A DNA stretch of 64,000 nucleotides from Mesotoga sp. BH458_6_3_2_1 (GCF_003664995.1 NZ_JFHL01000015.1:1-64000), one strand, 5' to 3'. Shown: positions 1 through 9,509, counted from the first letter of the stretch. Made by a program: numbers and translations. Notes: generated from the letters alone by a model not told the origin.

Positions 1-206
1 TTGCGGTGGGGAGTGTGCTCTTTGAACAACGTTTAGAATAGATTGGCCTGTTCGAAATTGAACGATATGTTCACTACTTCACGTTATTTAATCTGTGATC
101 CATATTTATGCTCCTACCAGAGACCAAGAACTAACATCGAGCAACCACTCACATCGGACTATTTCAGAGCATCGGTTTTTTTCGCATACAAAGACCAACA
201 CCCTCC

Positions 207-239
207 GCCACTACGTGGCCCTCCTCCCTCAAGGGAGGA
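207..239. repeat. Two adjacent perfect mini-hairpins
   Basis: GCCAC-TAC-GTGGC (207-219) has a 5-bp stem and a 3-base loop. TCCTCCCT-AGGGAGGA with a CA centre (222-239) is a near-continuous palindrome. They resemble the three-base-loop hairpins clustered at 25347-25633. There is no T-run after them, so they are not ordinary terminators. Function unknown. Confidence 0.6.
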
Positions 240-369
240 CTTAAGATCAGGATCATCAGGAGCCAAATACAAATTTGCGCAAGAAACAGCTAATTGAAGG
301 TATTTGACTCCCTGACTTATAGGTAATGAAGAGCTCTCAAGAGGAAAATTAGGAGCGAAGATCAGAATA

Positions 370-446
370 CGAGAAAGATCGTTCTCGAGAGTTCGCTGCG
401 CTCACGAGAAGCCTAAGATTCTGGGCAGGATCATCTAAGATGACGA
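370..446. repeat. Dispersed intergenic repeat, copy 1
   Basis: This segment reads like 25781-25858. Both start CGAGAAAGA, then carry a TTCGCT.CGCTCACGAGAAG core, then GATTCTG.GCAGGATC and ATCTAAGA.TGACG. Identity by eye is high over about 78 bp with a few substitutions and small indels. Both copies lie in gene-free DNA. The element has no coding capacity and no recognised terminal repeats. Confidence 0.65.
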
Positions 447-689
447 CCTCAATAGCACTGTGGGTTGCGATTGTTCAACCACTTGTATTCATGAGACCTC
501 AGGTTCGAAACGCGAGACCCGTTTTGCTAGGCTCTTTTACTTGTAACTTGCATCTTGGGACTGATCCTTTGCTCTTCCGACCCCCAACCCCCAACCACGC
601 TCTATTCACTGAACGGTGAACCATTCAACGCAGAACCATTTTCTCCTGTTCTATGTCTTTCCGAACGAAATCGAATTCGCTTTATCTAA

Positions 690-722
690 TATAATAGTGG
701 AGAGACTTGAAGCTTTGGAGGT
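690..722 (+). promoter_or_regulatory. TATAAT box and GGAGGT ribosome site of the binding-protein operon
   Basis: A perfect TATAAT lies at 690-695; the -35 region is weak. GGAGGT at 717-722 sits five bases before a GTG at 728. A transcript starting near 702 would place the TTG at 707 almost at its 5' end, so GTG 728 is the better start. Confidence 0.5.
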
Positions 723-727
723 ACCCT

Positions 728-2356
728 GTGCGGAGATTATTTCTAGTCGTTATATTGCTTATCTTGTTGTCTACTAGTTTCGCCGAGGCTCTTAAAAAAA
801 GAGGGACAGAAGAAGAATTCTCCTATTCGGAGCTAGCTGGAGGGTCGGTCGTACTCCCGGTCGATACTACCTTCATGTTCATTCCAGGCTTTGAGCTTTC
901 AGAGGGTGATTTCTGGGTTACTTTTGCGATTCAGGACCCTCTTTTCAGATGGGCAAGCGGTGACGAATTGAGTCCTTGCCTGGTGGAAAAGTACGAGCTT
1001 TTGAATTCGAACAAGTCACTTATCATAAAGCTCAGAGAGGATATTTTCTGGTATGACGGAACTCCTATCACTAGCGCGGATATGGAGTACTCGATAAAAG
1101 CCTGGAAGAGCAGCGAAAGCTCTCCGCTCTATGAGGCTCTCAACGATCCACGATTTGGCTGGTTTTCCATCGCCGACAGCAAAACTGTAGTTTTCTATTT
1201 CAATGAATCATATCCCGAATTCCTGAACTCTTTGAGAACGGGCATACTCGCTAAACATGTTTACTCGGACAGACTTGGAATCGAACCGGAGAGTATGGAA
1301 GAGAACGTGGAAATGGATAAACCTCCTATCGAAGCTACTTCAGGGCCCTTCGTACTTGATCCGGCAAGTGTAAAAGGCAACATTATTCTGAAAAGAAATC
1401 CGAACTGGCATGGAGGATCTGGAGACGTTCTCTTTCCGCTAGTATTTGAGAGTTGGCCTGAAAAGAGTCTTCTAGATGAAGTAAGGCTCGTGGAAGTGGC
1501 AGAGCCTCTTGACAGAATTGAAATGTTCGATGCGGGCGAGCTGCATCTTCTCTTCAGTGAGCCGGATCATAACGAGTCTCTTCTTAATGAATCGGCTTCC
1601 GGAAAGTTCAAATCGGGAAGTTTCCCGGATGGCAGTTATCATGTTGTTCTCGTGAATCACAGGAACGCACTCCTGGCAGAAAGGGGAGTGAGACAGGCGC
1701 TCAAGATGTCTCTTGACTACGAATCTCTTCTTGAAGCCCTCCCCAATTCTATCGGAACTTTCATTCCTGTAGATCCCAGAACAGCTATCTTTAAGACCCT
1801 GCAAGCTCAGATAGTGGATCTTCCCTACGATCCGGAGAAGGCAAAGACCTTCCTTTCAAATGCAGGTTATCCCGATAGTGTAACTCTGTCGATCAAGGTC
1901 TATCATGGAGTTGAGAATATATTGCTGGAGGAGCTCCAGAAGAGCTGGGACAAGATAGGTGTGAAACTCGAAGTGCAAAGGCTTGATTGGGGAAGTCTTC
2001 TCCGTGACATAGATGAAGGCGATTATGAGCTGGCCTATCTTCGAGTCCAGGCCTTCGACTATCCCGAGATAGCCCCATGGACCAGCGAGTATGAGAATGA
2101 TTTGAAATCAGGCTGGGAAGTAGGTTATGTGAATCAGCAGATTTTCAGAATTATGAGAAGGGCCGCCATTGAACCCGACTGGCCAAAACGTACTCCCTAT
2201 TATCTTGGGTCATACAGGATATGGACGAATGATGTACCGGTTCTTGTTCTTGCCTACAATCTCTCTTACGCTTTCTGGAATAGCCAGCTCAGCGGGCCGG
2301 TCCCGGGCAGAGGGGAGCTTTACGAGAATCTTGCTGAATGGTATTTGCAGAAATGA
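728..2356 (+). CDS. ABC-type oligopeptide/sugar solute-binding protein (family 5)
   Basis: Exported solute-binding protein of the SBP_bac_5 family that captures peptides or oligosaccharides for an ABC importer. From GTG 728 it has a textbook signal peptide (MRRLFLVV then a Leu/Ile core ending SFAEA) and no lipobox. The body shows the family pattern: a WYDGTP.TSADMEYS segment and a distal LSIKVY...LQKSWDKIGVKLE segment. The annotatable TTG at 707 is rejected because GGAGGT at 717-722 lies inside that extension. No permease or ATPase genes are nearby, so it is an orphan in this window. The next gene follows by 27 bases and then a KDPG aldolase, which hints at a sugar-acid or oligosaccharide ligand, but that is only context. 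Confidence 0.85.
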   Translation: MRRLFLVVILLILLSTSFAEALKKRGTEEEFSYSELAGGSVVLPVDTTFMFIPGFELSEGDFWVTFAIQDPLFRWASGDELSPCLVEKYELLNSNKSLIIKLREDIFWYDGTPITSADMEYSIKAWKSSESSPLYEALNDPRFGWFSIADSKTVVFYFNESYPEFLNSLRTGILAKHVYSDRLGIEPESMEENVEMDKPPIEATSGPFVLDPASVKGNIILKRNPNWHGGSGDVLFPLVFESWPEKSLLDEVRLVEVAEPLDRIEMFDAGELHLLFSEPDHNESLLNESASGKFKSGSFPDGSYHVVLVNHRNALLAERGVRQALKMSLDYESLLEALPNSIGTFIPVDPRTAIFKTLQAQIVDLPYDPEKAKTFLSNAGYPDSVTLSIKVYHGVENILLEELQKSWDKIGVKLEVQRLDWGSLLRDIDEGDYELAYLRVQAFDYPEIAPWTSEYENDLKSGWEVGYVNQQIFRIMRRAAIEPDWPKRTPYYLGSYRIWTNDVPVLVLAYNLSYAFWNSQLSGPVPGRGELYENLAEWYLQK

Positions 2357-2383
2357 AAGGACAACATAAAGGGGGTATTAGAA

Positions 2384-3304
2384 ATGCTCTATCTTGAAAG
2401 GGAAGTTTTTAGGAGAGCACAGTATACGATCCTTGAGAACGGGAGAGAGCTGGAAAAGAGATTATTTGCCTACCACTTCATGGATGGTCCGGCAAACAAC
2501 GTTGTTGAGGAGATAGCCGGTTATCAGAATGTCGATGGCGGGTTTGGAAACGCTATAGAACCGGACTTCAGATTGCCAGAGTCTTCTCCAATGGCAACGT
2601 CCATAGCGCTTCAACACCTTGTTCACTTCGATGACTTACCACTTGCAAAGGGAGTAATCTCGAAAGCGATTTCTTATCTGGACAATACATATGTATCGGG
2701 GAGAAAGGGATGGTTTGCCGTTCCAAGAACAGTCAATGACTATCCCCATGCTCCTTGGTGGGAATGCGATGAAGAAAAGAAAATGTGCGCGATCGATGCA
2801 AACTGGGGGAACCCTACAGCCGAGATCACAGGATATTTAAGCAAATACAGAGAGTTCACCAATCTAGATGTAGACGAGCTTCTTTCTCAAGCAGCCGGGT
2901 ATCTGGAAAGCAAGAATACGTTTACTTCTTTTCACGAGATATTCTGCTTTGTTAGGCTTTACAGATTACTTGACGAAGAGACGGCCGCAAGTTTAAGACC
3001 AAAGCTCTCTGAAGCAGTATGCAATTTGATCAGCAAGGATGAGGAGGAATGGCGAACGGAGTATGTAGCCAAACCGCTGGATTTCGTTACTTCTCCCGAA
3101 GAGTTCTTCTGCGTCGATAGAGAGTTGATTGAAAAGAATATCGAATACTATATTAGCGAGCTTCAAACACACGGGAAGATCAAGCCTACCTGGTCAAAAA
3201 GCTTTTACGATGGCGAAATGAGCAGGGCCTGGGATGAGTGGGTTGCTATAATAACCTTGAGAGTTCTTTTGATCCTCAAATCATTTGGAAGAATAATACT
3301 CTAA
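2384..3304 (+). CDS. Prenyltransferase/terpene-cyclase-like alpha-alpha barrel protein, function unknown
   Basis: A 306-residue soluble protein preceded by GGGGG and an ATG. The segment YQNVDGGFGNAIEPDFR near residues 47-63 matches the QxxDGGFG type of repeat found in the alpha/alpha-toroid fold of prenyltransferases and squalene cyclases. The catalytic acid-rich motifs of true cyclases are not evident, so an enzyme of isoprenoid metabolism is not implied; related uncharacterised proteins occur in sugar-degradation loci. It sits between a solute-binding protein and a KDPG aldolase and is probably co-transcribed with both. A role in processing an imported carbohydrate is possible but unproven. 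Confidence 0.55.
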   Translation: MLYLEREVFRRAQYTILENGRELEKRLFAYHFMDGPANNVVEEIAGYQNVDGGFGNAIEPDFRLPESSPMATSIALQHLVHFDDLPLAKGVISKAISYLDNTYVSGRKGWFAVPRTVNDYPHAPWWECDEEKKMCAIDANWGNPTAEITGYLSKYREFTNLDVDELLSQAAGYLESKNTFTSFHEIFCFVRLYRLLDEETAASLRPKLSEAVCNLISKDEEEWRTEYVAKPLDFVTSPEEFFCVDRELIEKNIEYYISELQTHGKIKPTWSKSFYDGEMSRAWDEWVAIITLRVLLILKSFGRIIL

Positions 3305-3328
3305 TAGAATTCGAATGGAGGGATAGAA

Positions 3329-3937
3329 GTGAAGAATATTATCCTGCAGGAAAGGATAATGGCTGTCATTAGAAGCGACAGTGTAGAGAGATGCGTCGAG
3401 ATTGGAAGAAGCTGTTTCAGGGGAGGCGTGAAGATCTTAGAAATAACCTTCACGGTTCCCGATGCCCCCAAGGCGATTTCAATTCTCTCAAAAGAAATAG
3501 AGGGTGCCTACGTTGGAGCTGGAACGGTTATCACTGACGACCAGTTCAGCAAGGCCGTTAAAAGCGGCGCAAAGTACGTCGTTAGTCCGCATCTTTCCGA
3601 AGAGCTTGCAATTCAGTCCAGAGCGCTTGAGACGCTCTATCTACCTGGAATCATGACGCCGACGGAGTATGTAAAGGCAACTGCGCTGGGCAGCTCGATG
3701 GTCAAAGTCTTCCCTGGCGATGTCCTTTCGCCATCCTTTGTGAAATCACTTAGGGGTCCCTTCCCTGAGGCGCTGTGTGTGGTGTCGGGAGGAGTCAATC
3801 TCGACAACATAGACACATGGTTCAAGGCAGGCACCGCCGCCGTTGGTATAGGATCCGATCTGACTAAAGGGAGCCCGGAAGAAATAGAGGAGAAGGCAAG
3901 ACAGTACGTCGCCAAAGTCAAGAATTTCTTTGGATAA
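3329..3937 (+). CDS. eda: 2-keto-3-deoxy-6-phosphogluconate (KDPG) aldolase
   Basis: Class I aldolase cleaving KDPG, and often 4-hydroxy-2-oxoglutarate, to pyruvate plus an aldehyde. It has the usual length (202 aa) and motifs: the catalytic Glu in LEITF (E39), GAGTV, the PGIMTPTE loop and the Schiff-base lysine in VKVFPG (K126). GTG start with GGAGGG at 3317-3322. It ends only three bases from the end of the convergent kinase gene. The second copy at 10515-11141 lies at the other end of the neighbouring sugar operon, so two paralogues flank one catabolic region. Confidence 0.9.
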   Translation: MKNIILQERIMAVIRSDSVERCVEIGRSCFRGGVKILEITFTVPDAPKAISILSKEIEGAYVGAGTVITDDQFSKAVKSGAKYVVSPHLSEELAIQSRALETLYLPGIMTPTEYVKATALGSSMVKVFPGDVLSPSFVKSLRGPFPEALCVVSGGVNLDNIDTWFKAGTAAVGIGSDLTKGSPEEIEEKARQYVAKVKNFFG

Positions 3938-3940
3938 GTG

Positions 3941-5350
3941 TTACTTTTCCGGAGTGTATTCCTGAAAGTTGAATGAGCGTTGAATGAGATCGTGGGCCTG
4001 CGATAGGTCGCTTAGTTCTCCAAGGCCAAGCATCTGCACTATGATGTTACCTGTGGCAGTCCCTTCCGCAGGTCCTGCGACTACTGGAAGCCCTGTGTAG
4101 TCTGACACTAACTGGCAGAGAAGTCTGTTGCGAATGCCGCCGCCTACCATTCTGATGTTCCTTATTGACCGGCCGGTTATTGACTGCAGTTGTCTTCTTG
4201 TCTGCTCCGTCTGGTAAGCGATTCCTTCGATCGCGGCTCTCACGATCTCTCCCCTGTTTTGCAAAGAGATCCCGAGACTCTCGGTTTCGGAGAGTATAGC
4301 CTTCTCCATGTTTCTCGGTTTTCTGAAGGCTTCGGACTCCACATCTATTTTTCTCTCATAGCTTCTGGCGGTCAGCGCCATCTCGGTCAACGCATAGTGA
4401 TCGAGATTCGGATTCGATTTCTTCCACTCCCTGAGGAGTTCCTGAACCAACCATAGGCCGGTTAGATTCTTGAGCAGGCGGTACTTCCTTCCGTAGCAAC
4501 CCTCGTTGGCAAGGTTGTTTTCGATAACATCGTCATTCCTGGAAGGCTTGTCGATCAACACCCCTTCCAGGCACCAGGTTCCGGCGCTGACGAACATCGA
4601 ATCATCTGAAAGATCCATGGACGAAACGGCCGATGCCGTGTCGTGGCTCGCTGGGAGAATTACCTTCATTCCCCTTATGCCGAGCTCTTTCGAGATTGAG
4701 GGGAGCAGTTCTCCGGCGATTTCCCCGGGATCTACAATGGGAGTCATTATCTCGGGTAGATCGAAAAATCTTATCAGCTCTTTGCTCCAGTCATTCCGAT
4801 CGGGGTCGAAGAGTTGTGTGGTAGTGGCGAAAGTGAACTCTGTCAGCTTCTCCCCTGTAAGGAAGTAGGTCAGGAGTGAAGGCATCGGGAGAAGGAATTC
4901 TGCCTTCTTAAGGTGACGGCTGTTCTTACGCTTGAGGGATATGAGCTGATAGAGAGTGTTGAAAGGCTGAAACTGGGTTGGAGATCTGTCGAAGATCCAT
5001 CGCTTGCCTGCCTTCTTTATTGCGTAATCCATGGAATCGTCTTTGAACATATCTCTGTAATGTCTGGGATCACCCTGAATCGAACCGGAGCTGTCGATGA
5101 GACCGAAATCCACTCCCCATGTGTCGATTCCTACGCTGCGGATCTCAATTCCAAGAGTAGAAGCCGCCTTAATGCTTTCCACGACATTCCTGTAAAGCGA
5201 AATTAGGTTCCAGTGAGTCGAACCTGCGACATGGATAGGCTCGTTTGAAAAGCGATGTACTTCTTCCAGAACCAGCCTGTTTCGACCGTACTTTCCGACG
5301 AAGGCCTTGCCGCTGGAGGCACCGATGTCTATGGCGAGGAATCCGATCAA
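3941..5350 (-). CDS. FGGY-family carbohydrate kinase, rhamnulokinase-like
   Basis: A 469-residue kinase of the FGGY family that phosphorylates a ketose with ATP. The N-terminal DIGASSGKAF phosphate-binding motif, the RSVGIDTWGVDFGLID segment and HWN near residue 47 are typical of rhamnulokinase (RhaB). The later GGGIRNRLLCQLVSDYTGLPVVAGP segment is the C-terminal nucleotide-binding part. The start is TTG at 5350, and the TGA of the upstream PfkB gene overlaps it (TTGA), so translation is probably coupled. It is the last gene of the minus-strand sugar operon. The substrate could be rhamnulose, fuculose or a related ketose. Confidence 0.85.
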   Translation of the reverse strand: MIGFLAIDIGASSGKAFVGKYGRNRLVLEEVHRFSNEPIHVAGSTHWNLISLYRNVVESIKAASTLGIEIRSVGIDTWGVDFGLIDSSGSIQGDPRHYRDMFKDDSMDYAIKKAGKRWIFDRSPTQFQPFNTLYQLISLKRKNSRHLKKAEFLLPMPSLLTYFLTGEKLTEFTFATTTQLFDPDRNDWSKELIRFFDLPEIMTPIVDPGEIAGELLPSISKELGIRGMKVILPASHDTASAVSSMDLSDDSMFVSAGTWCLEGVLIDKPSRNDDVIENNLANEGCYGRKYRLLKNLTGLWLVQELLREWKKSNPNLDHYALTEMALTARSYERKIDVESEAFRKPRNMEKAILSETESLGISLQNRGEIVRAAIEGIAYQTEQTRRQLQSITGRSIRNIRMVGGGIRNRLLCQLVSDYTGLPVVAGPAEGTATGNIIVQMLGLGELSDLSQAHDLIQRSFNFQEYTPEK

Positions 5351-6336
5351 CGGTCCATACCCCGTTCTTTAAGGAACTGGTTCACTTCGCTTTCGGCTGG
5401 CATAGAGCTTGCTCCGCCATATCTTGTCGCGACGATCGCCGCCTCTGCGTTTGCGAAAGTGAGAATGCTTCCCAGATCTTCTTCGGTAAGACCACACAGT
5501 TCTTCATCGCCCATATTGTAGAGCTTAGAGATTACTGCGGCCATGAAAGAGTCTCCGCAGCCGGTTGTCTCGGCCACTTTCACCTTGAACCCCTCTCTCC
5601 TAACAGAAGTCCTTCCGCGATAAACAGTGGATCCTCTGCTGCCGAGGGTGAGAAAGACGAGCGTGTCTGGTCTGACTTCGAGCCGAGACAGGGCCTCATC
5701 GAGATTGTCGCTGTCACATATGTATAGCAGATCGTCGTCGCTGAGCTTGAGAATGTCGACTCTGGAGATGATTTCTCTGACTATGGCCCTGAATGAATCG
5801 TGATCTTCTATTGCGCTTCTTCGAATGTTGGGGTCGAATGAAGTCTTGACTCCTCTTGAACTGAACCTTTCGAACAGCTCCAGATAAGTGGATGCCGACG
5901 GTTCTTCTAGGAGTACTATCGCGCCAAAATGAAATAGGGAAAAGTTCATGGGGTCGATCTCTTCGATTTCTTCTGATTTGAGCAATAGATGTGCTGCATG
6001 ATCCCAGTAGAATCTAAATTCCGGCTTTCCCTCGCCGTCCAGAGCGGCAAAGGCTATAGGTGTCTTCGTTCCATGTTCTCTAATCACGTAGCTAGTAGAT
6101 ATTCCAAGAGACTTCAGATATTCGAGAAGTGCGCTACCAAATTCGTCCATGCCAATTTTGGCGAGAAATTCCATAGGAACTCCCAGTCTGTGAAGACCGA
6201 CAGATATGTTGAAAGGTGCACCACCCGGTTTCTTTTCAAACAGGGTGGTGCCCTCCAGGCCTTTCATAGGTTCTCTAGAGATAAAATCGAAGAGGATCTC
6301 TCCAGAGCATAAAACCGGTTTGGACCGATCTCTCAT
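5347..6336 (-). CDS. PfkB-family sugar kinase, fructokinase-like
   Basis: A 329-residue ribokinase-fold kinase. It has the N-terminal GGAPFN substrate motif with LHRLG, and the C-terminal anion-hole signature in the form GCGDSFMAAV, where Cys replaces the usual Ala of GAGD. Overall similarity is to fructokinases. Its ATG overlaps the stop of the transaldolase-like gene (ATGA) and its own stop overlaps the start of the FGGY kinase, so the three genes form a tightly coupled unit. Together with the FGGY and ROK kinases it gives the cluster three different sugar kinases, which suggests more than one entry substrate. Confidence 0.85.
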   Translation of the reverse strand: MRDRSKPVLCSGEILFDFISREPMKGLEGTTLFEKKPGGAPFNISVGLHRLGVPMEFLAKIGMDEFGSALLEYLKSLGISTSYVIREHGTKTPIAFAALDGEGKPEFRFYWDHAAHLLLKSEEIEEIDPMNFSLFHFGAIVLLEEPSASTYLELFERFSSRGVKTSFDPNIRRSAIEDHDSFRAIVREIISRVDILKLSDDDLLYICDSDNLDEALSRLEVRPDTLVFLTLGSRGSTVYRGRTSVRREGFKVKVAETTGCGDSFMAAVISKLYNMGDEELCGLTEEDLGSILTFANAEAAIVATRYGGASSMPAESEVNQFLKERGMDR

Positions 6337-6980
6337 AACTTGAAGTCAGCCTCGAATCTTTTCAGATCATCCGCCGGAAAACTACCCTGAACGTATTCAG
6401 CTGCGATCTCGATCGGCAACGTGAGATCATGGACACCCAGTGAGATAAGTTTGTTTGCGCTCTCGATGTCCTTGATACTTGCCGCAATGATTCTAGGGGC
6501 GTTTGAGTGCCAGTCGCCAATGTCTAGCATCTCTGTGATTCTCAAGTCAGCATCTATTCCCGCCTTAATCATTCTGTCGAAGTAAACGGCCACATACTCA
6601 ACTTCCATGCTGACCGCGGCGTAGTACTGCTGTAAAGTGTAAACGGCCGTAGCACATACTCCAACTCCAATATCGTTCAGCTGAGGGACGATGGTAGAAG
6701 CCTTCTGTGGATCCCAGGGCAGTTTGATCGTGAAGAATTCGGGATCGAAATCGCTCTTCTTTATGAATTCCTTCACCTTCTGAATCCAGTCGGTCGAAGA
6801 GAGGCTGCCCTGAACGAAGTGTCTCTCGCCCGGGACCTTTGAGAGGAATTTCATTGCATCCATAAGACCCCATCCCGGCCTATCTCTTTTCAGTATTGTA
6901 GGGTTAGTTGTGATTCCGGCAAAGACAGGCTGTTCAACAAGTTCAACGCTCTTTTCACAAACACCGTCAATGTATAACAT
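6333..6980 (-). CDS. Transaldolase-like / fructose-6-phosphate aldolase family protein
   Basis: A 215-residue class I aldolase of the short transaldolase (TalC/FSA) group. The family hallmarks are GITTNPTILKR near the N-terminus and the Schiff-base lysine in FTIKLPWD near residue 84. Full-length transaldolases are longer than 300 aa, so this belongs with the small FSA type that cleaves fructose 6-phosphate or related sugars. The ribosome site AAAGGAG lies just upstream of its ATG. In this cluster it may be the aldolase that cleaves the phosphorylated ketose, since no RhaD or FucA homologue is present. That is inference. Confidence 0.85.
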   Translation of the reverse strand: MLYIDGVCEKSVELVEQPVFAGITTNPTILKRDRPGWGLMDAMKFLSKVPGERHFVQGSLSSTDWIQKVKEFIKKSDFDPEFFTIKLPWDPQKASTIVPQLNDIGVGVCATAVYTLQQYYAAVSMEVEYVAVYFDRMIKAGIDADLRITEMLDIGDWHSNAPRIIAASIKDIESANKLISLGVHDLTLPIEIAAEYVQGSFPADDLKRFEADFKL

Positions 6981-7024
6981 TATCAGGCTCCTTTCTTAAG
7001 AAACTATATGTCTTGAAATGCAGT

Positions 7025-8443
7025 TTACTCTGCAAGAATCTGGTAATCAATACCCTTTATATCACAGAACTGTACCAGTTCCTCCACGAAATCGCCGTAA
7101 ACACCGTGAGTGTGGTTGCACGGGTAGTATCTCAGGAAGGTTTCCATGTCCGTATCCAGCTTCACATAGGCATGCGGCCATTCGATCTGAACCTTCTCCG
7201 ACAGCTTCTTTTCTTCGGCTTCGGAGAGCTTGACGAACTCTCCCGGTACTATTGTCATGATGTACTCGCCGTTCTGTCTTGCAAGCCTTGCCAAGGTAAC
7301 TCGCCCGGGCGCCGCAAAGTGCTTTACGGCGGCTCCTCCGGCCGGGAAGTAGAAGTCCTCGGGATACAATTCAACGTGTTTGAGATTGTCTTCGGGATTC
7401 ATAGATTTTCCGGCAAAGTAGGTCGCATGAGTGCCCGAGTTACAGAGATCGAGAAGGTCTTCTTCCTCGAAGTAGTGTCTCACGTCTGCAAATAGAACTG
7501 GAGACTGAGCAATATGCTTGAAGATCTCCATGGTCAGAGCTCCATCCATGTCCGTTTCGGTAGCCGCAACGATTGTTTCCTTTGAACCGTGCCAATCGTA
7601 TGGATCATTGAGGAAGGCCTCTACTATGTCCATTGTTGCGTAGTTATTTGTCATCTCGGGCTGACCTTTGAATCCAACAAAATCCAGTTCGTACTCTTTT
7701 ATGATACTGAGTGCAGCCTCGTAAAGAGCGATCTGCTTCTCCAGTTTTTCAGGTGTAAGCTGCTTGCCGTCATACTTGACAGTTGCAAGTTTTTCAAGCC
7801 ACTCTCTAGCTTCTTTTGTGACGTTTTTTGGTACTTTCTCGGCCCTGACTACCAGTTCATACTGATCGATCTGTTCCACATCGACACCGAACTCCTTCAG
7901 CCATTGATCACCGTTGGCCGAAGCCGTGTACATTCCCATTGGACGGCCGCCGAACATCCCGTATCTTTCACCCTTCAACCTTGCCGCCGCCGACGCAGCT
8001 CTCACGAAGTGCATTACCCTTTCAATCACGTCTGAATCTTCGGGATTGCCCCATACTCTTTCAGGCATTATTCCGACCTGTTCGAGGGCACCTGCGGCCG
8101 CTAGCTGGCCTACCATACCCGGGTAAGAGGGATTGATCTGTCCATAGGTTAGGAAAGGACCGGGGGCGTACAATGACGCGATTACTGAAAGATTAGGCCA
8201 GCACCAGATAGCGTAGTTGAATATCGTGGCCTCAACCTCGGCTTTCATCATTTCCTTGCCGGCCTTCTTGGCGAGCGAAGGCTTCCAGACTATATCGGAG
8301 GCTGTGACGACTTCCACTTCGCCCGTTGCTTCAAGGGCCTTCACCAGCCTGTCTTGAAACCCCTTATTCATTTCGATCAGATCGTTGTGAACGAAATCTC
8401 GCCCGTCGGAAAAAGTGATCACTCCAACCTTTCTCTTTTTCAT
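7025..8443 (-). CDS. L-fucose/L-arabinose isomerase family protein
   Basis: A 472-residue protein of the FucI/AraA superfamily, which interconverts an aldose and its ketose using a divalent metal. The N-terminal Rossmann-like part is followed by the catalytic region FKGQPEMTNNYATMD, TDMDGALTMEIFK and, near the C-terminus, CNHTHGVYGDF, which offer the Glu, Asp and His metal ligands expected. A strong GAGGAGG precedes the ATG. It follows the LacI regulator gene by 40 bases. The exact sugar cannot be read from sequence; L-fucose, L-rhamnose-like or L-arabinose substrates are possible. Confidence 0.85.
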   Translation of the reverse strand: MKKRKVGVITFSDGRDFVHNDLIEMNKGFQDRLVKALEATGEVEVVTASDIVWKPSLAKKAGKEMMKAEVEATIFNYAIWCWPNLSVIASLYAPGPFLTYGQINPSYPGMVGQLAAAGALEQVGIMPERVWGNPEDSDVIERVMHFVRAASAAARLKGERYGMFGGRPMGMYTASANGDQWLKEFGVDVEQIDQYELVVRAEKVPKNVTKEAREWLEKLATVKYDGKQLTPEKLEKQIALYEAALSIIKEYELDFVGFKGQPEMTNNYATMDIVEAFLNDPYDWHGSKETIVAATETDMDGALTMEIFKHIAQSPVLFADVRHYFEEEDLLDLCNSGTHATYFAGKSMNPEDNLKHVELYPEDFYFPAGGAAVKHFAAPGRVTLARLARQNGEYIMTIVPGEFVKLSEAEEKKLSEKVQIEWPHAYVKLDTDMETFLRYYPCNHTHGVYGDFVEELVQFCDIKGIDYQILAE

Positions 8444-8483
8444 TGAGCATTCCTCCTCTTTTCAATGTTTTCTTCGAGCTTAT

Positions 8484-9509
8484 CTATGTGAGCTTTGACA
8501 CAGATTTTCTTTGAAGCAGTTCCGCCTTCAGCACAACTTTCGATTTCTCACCTCTTGTTCCGTCTATTTCGCTCAGCATAATCGTCGCGGCAATCCTGCC
8601 GATGTCCTTCACAGGCTGTCTAATCGTAGTCAAGGGCGGCTCGATCAGTTCATTCATGGAATGGTCATCGAAGCCTACAATCGACAGATCACCGGGGAGT
8701 TTCAGGCCCATCCGCCTTACGGTTGCAACTATGACCTCATTGAGAAACTGGTTTGTGGATATAATCGCATCCGGTCTCCTGCCAGATTTCAGAACAGACT
8801 CCAGTGACAGCGAAGCCCTTTCCTCGTCCACTGCATTCTCGATAATCCAGTCTGCGTTTATCTCAATGGCCAGCATCTTGCAAGCCTCCAAAAAGCCCAT
8901 ACGTCTCTCTTCTATTGTATAGATTCCCTTTTTGTGAAGGACTATTCCGAGTTTCCTGTGACCGTTTTCCTTTAAGTGCAACACTCCCTGGAGAATTGCC
9001 TGTCGGTTATCGAGGGTAACCGAACTGATCCTATCCAGTCCTCCGAGAATCCTATCGTAGAAGACGACGGGGATGTTTCTCCTGACTGCCTCTCTGTAGA
9101 GTCGTGAGTTGTCTCTTCCGTCCTCTCCCCCACAGGGCGAGGAAAGTATCCCCTCGACGCCGTGTTCGAGGAGCCATTTGATGTAGACTCTCTCTTTCTC
9201 GAAATCTTCTCCGATGTCGCAGACTATGAATTTGTAGCCTCTAGGAAAGAGGACGGTCTCGATTCCGCTCATGAAATCCAGGAAGAATGGATTCCTGATA
9301 TCCGACACGATGAGCCCCACGGTCTGGGTCTTTCTTGTCTTAAGGGATTTTGCGGAAGAATTGGGAATGTAGTTCAGTCTTTCGGCCGCGTCAACTATCT
9401 CTTTCCTCAGGGAAGGACTCACTCCCGGCTCATCGGAAAGCGCTCGCGATACGGACGACGGTGATATGTTCAATTCCTTTGCTATGTCTTTTATCGTTGT
9501 CTTCTTCAT
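8484..9509 (-). CDS. LacI-family transcriptional repressor of the sugar operon
   Basis: DNA-binding regulator with an N-terminal helix-turn-helix (KKTTIKDIAKELNISPSSVSRAL) and a periplasmic-binding-protein-like effector domain. I place the start at the ATG at 9509, giving 341 residues, although an in-frame ATG exists at 9554. The upstream ATG overlaps a TATAAT box (9553-9558), and the 14-bp palindrome CGCAAACGTTTGCG at 9530-9543 lies between the two, so the extension is promoter and operator rather than protein. The palindrome is a classic LacI-family operator and implies autoregulation. No strong Shine-Dalgarno precedes 9509, a weakness of this choice. Confidence 0.88.
   Translation of the reverse strand: MKKTTIKDIAKELNISPSSVSRALSDEPGVSPSLRKEIVDAAERLNYIPNSSAKSLKTRKTQTVGLIVSDIRNPFFLDFMSGIETVLFPRGYKFIVCDIGEDFEKERVYIKWLLEHGVEGILSSPCGGEDGRDNSRLYREAVRRNIPVVFYDRILGGLDRISSVTLDNRQAILQGVLHLKENGHRKLGIVLHKKGIYTIEERRMGFLEACKMLAIEINADWIIENAVDEERASLSLESVLKSGRRPDAIISTNQFLNEVIVATVRRMGLKLPGDLSIVGFDDHSMNELIEPPLTTIRQPVKDIGRIAATIMLSEIDGTRGEKSKVVLKAELLQRKSVSKLT

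Larger units (their letters stand above)
1..706. other. Gene-free stretch with dispersed repeat fragments
   Basis: I find no convincing gene here. The one ORF of some length (43-297) has no ribosome binding site and resembles no family. The stretch carries two neat hairpins (207-239), a copy of a dispersed repeat (370-446) shared with 25781-25858, and a C-rich plus GAACGG-rich segment (575-650) that resembles segments near 26060 and 27800. A TATAAT box at 690-695 serves the next gene. The composition matches the other two long gene-free stretches of the window. Confidence 0.6.

Noticed and set aside
43-297. 84-codon ORF at the window start
   Set aside because: No ribosome site, no family resemblance, and it runs through the hairpin pair at 207-239.
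495-525. T-loop-like GGTTCGAAAC suggesting a tRNA
   Set aside because: No acceptor, D or anticodon stem can be paired around it.
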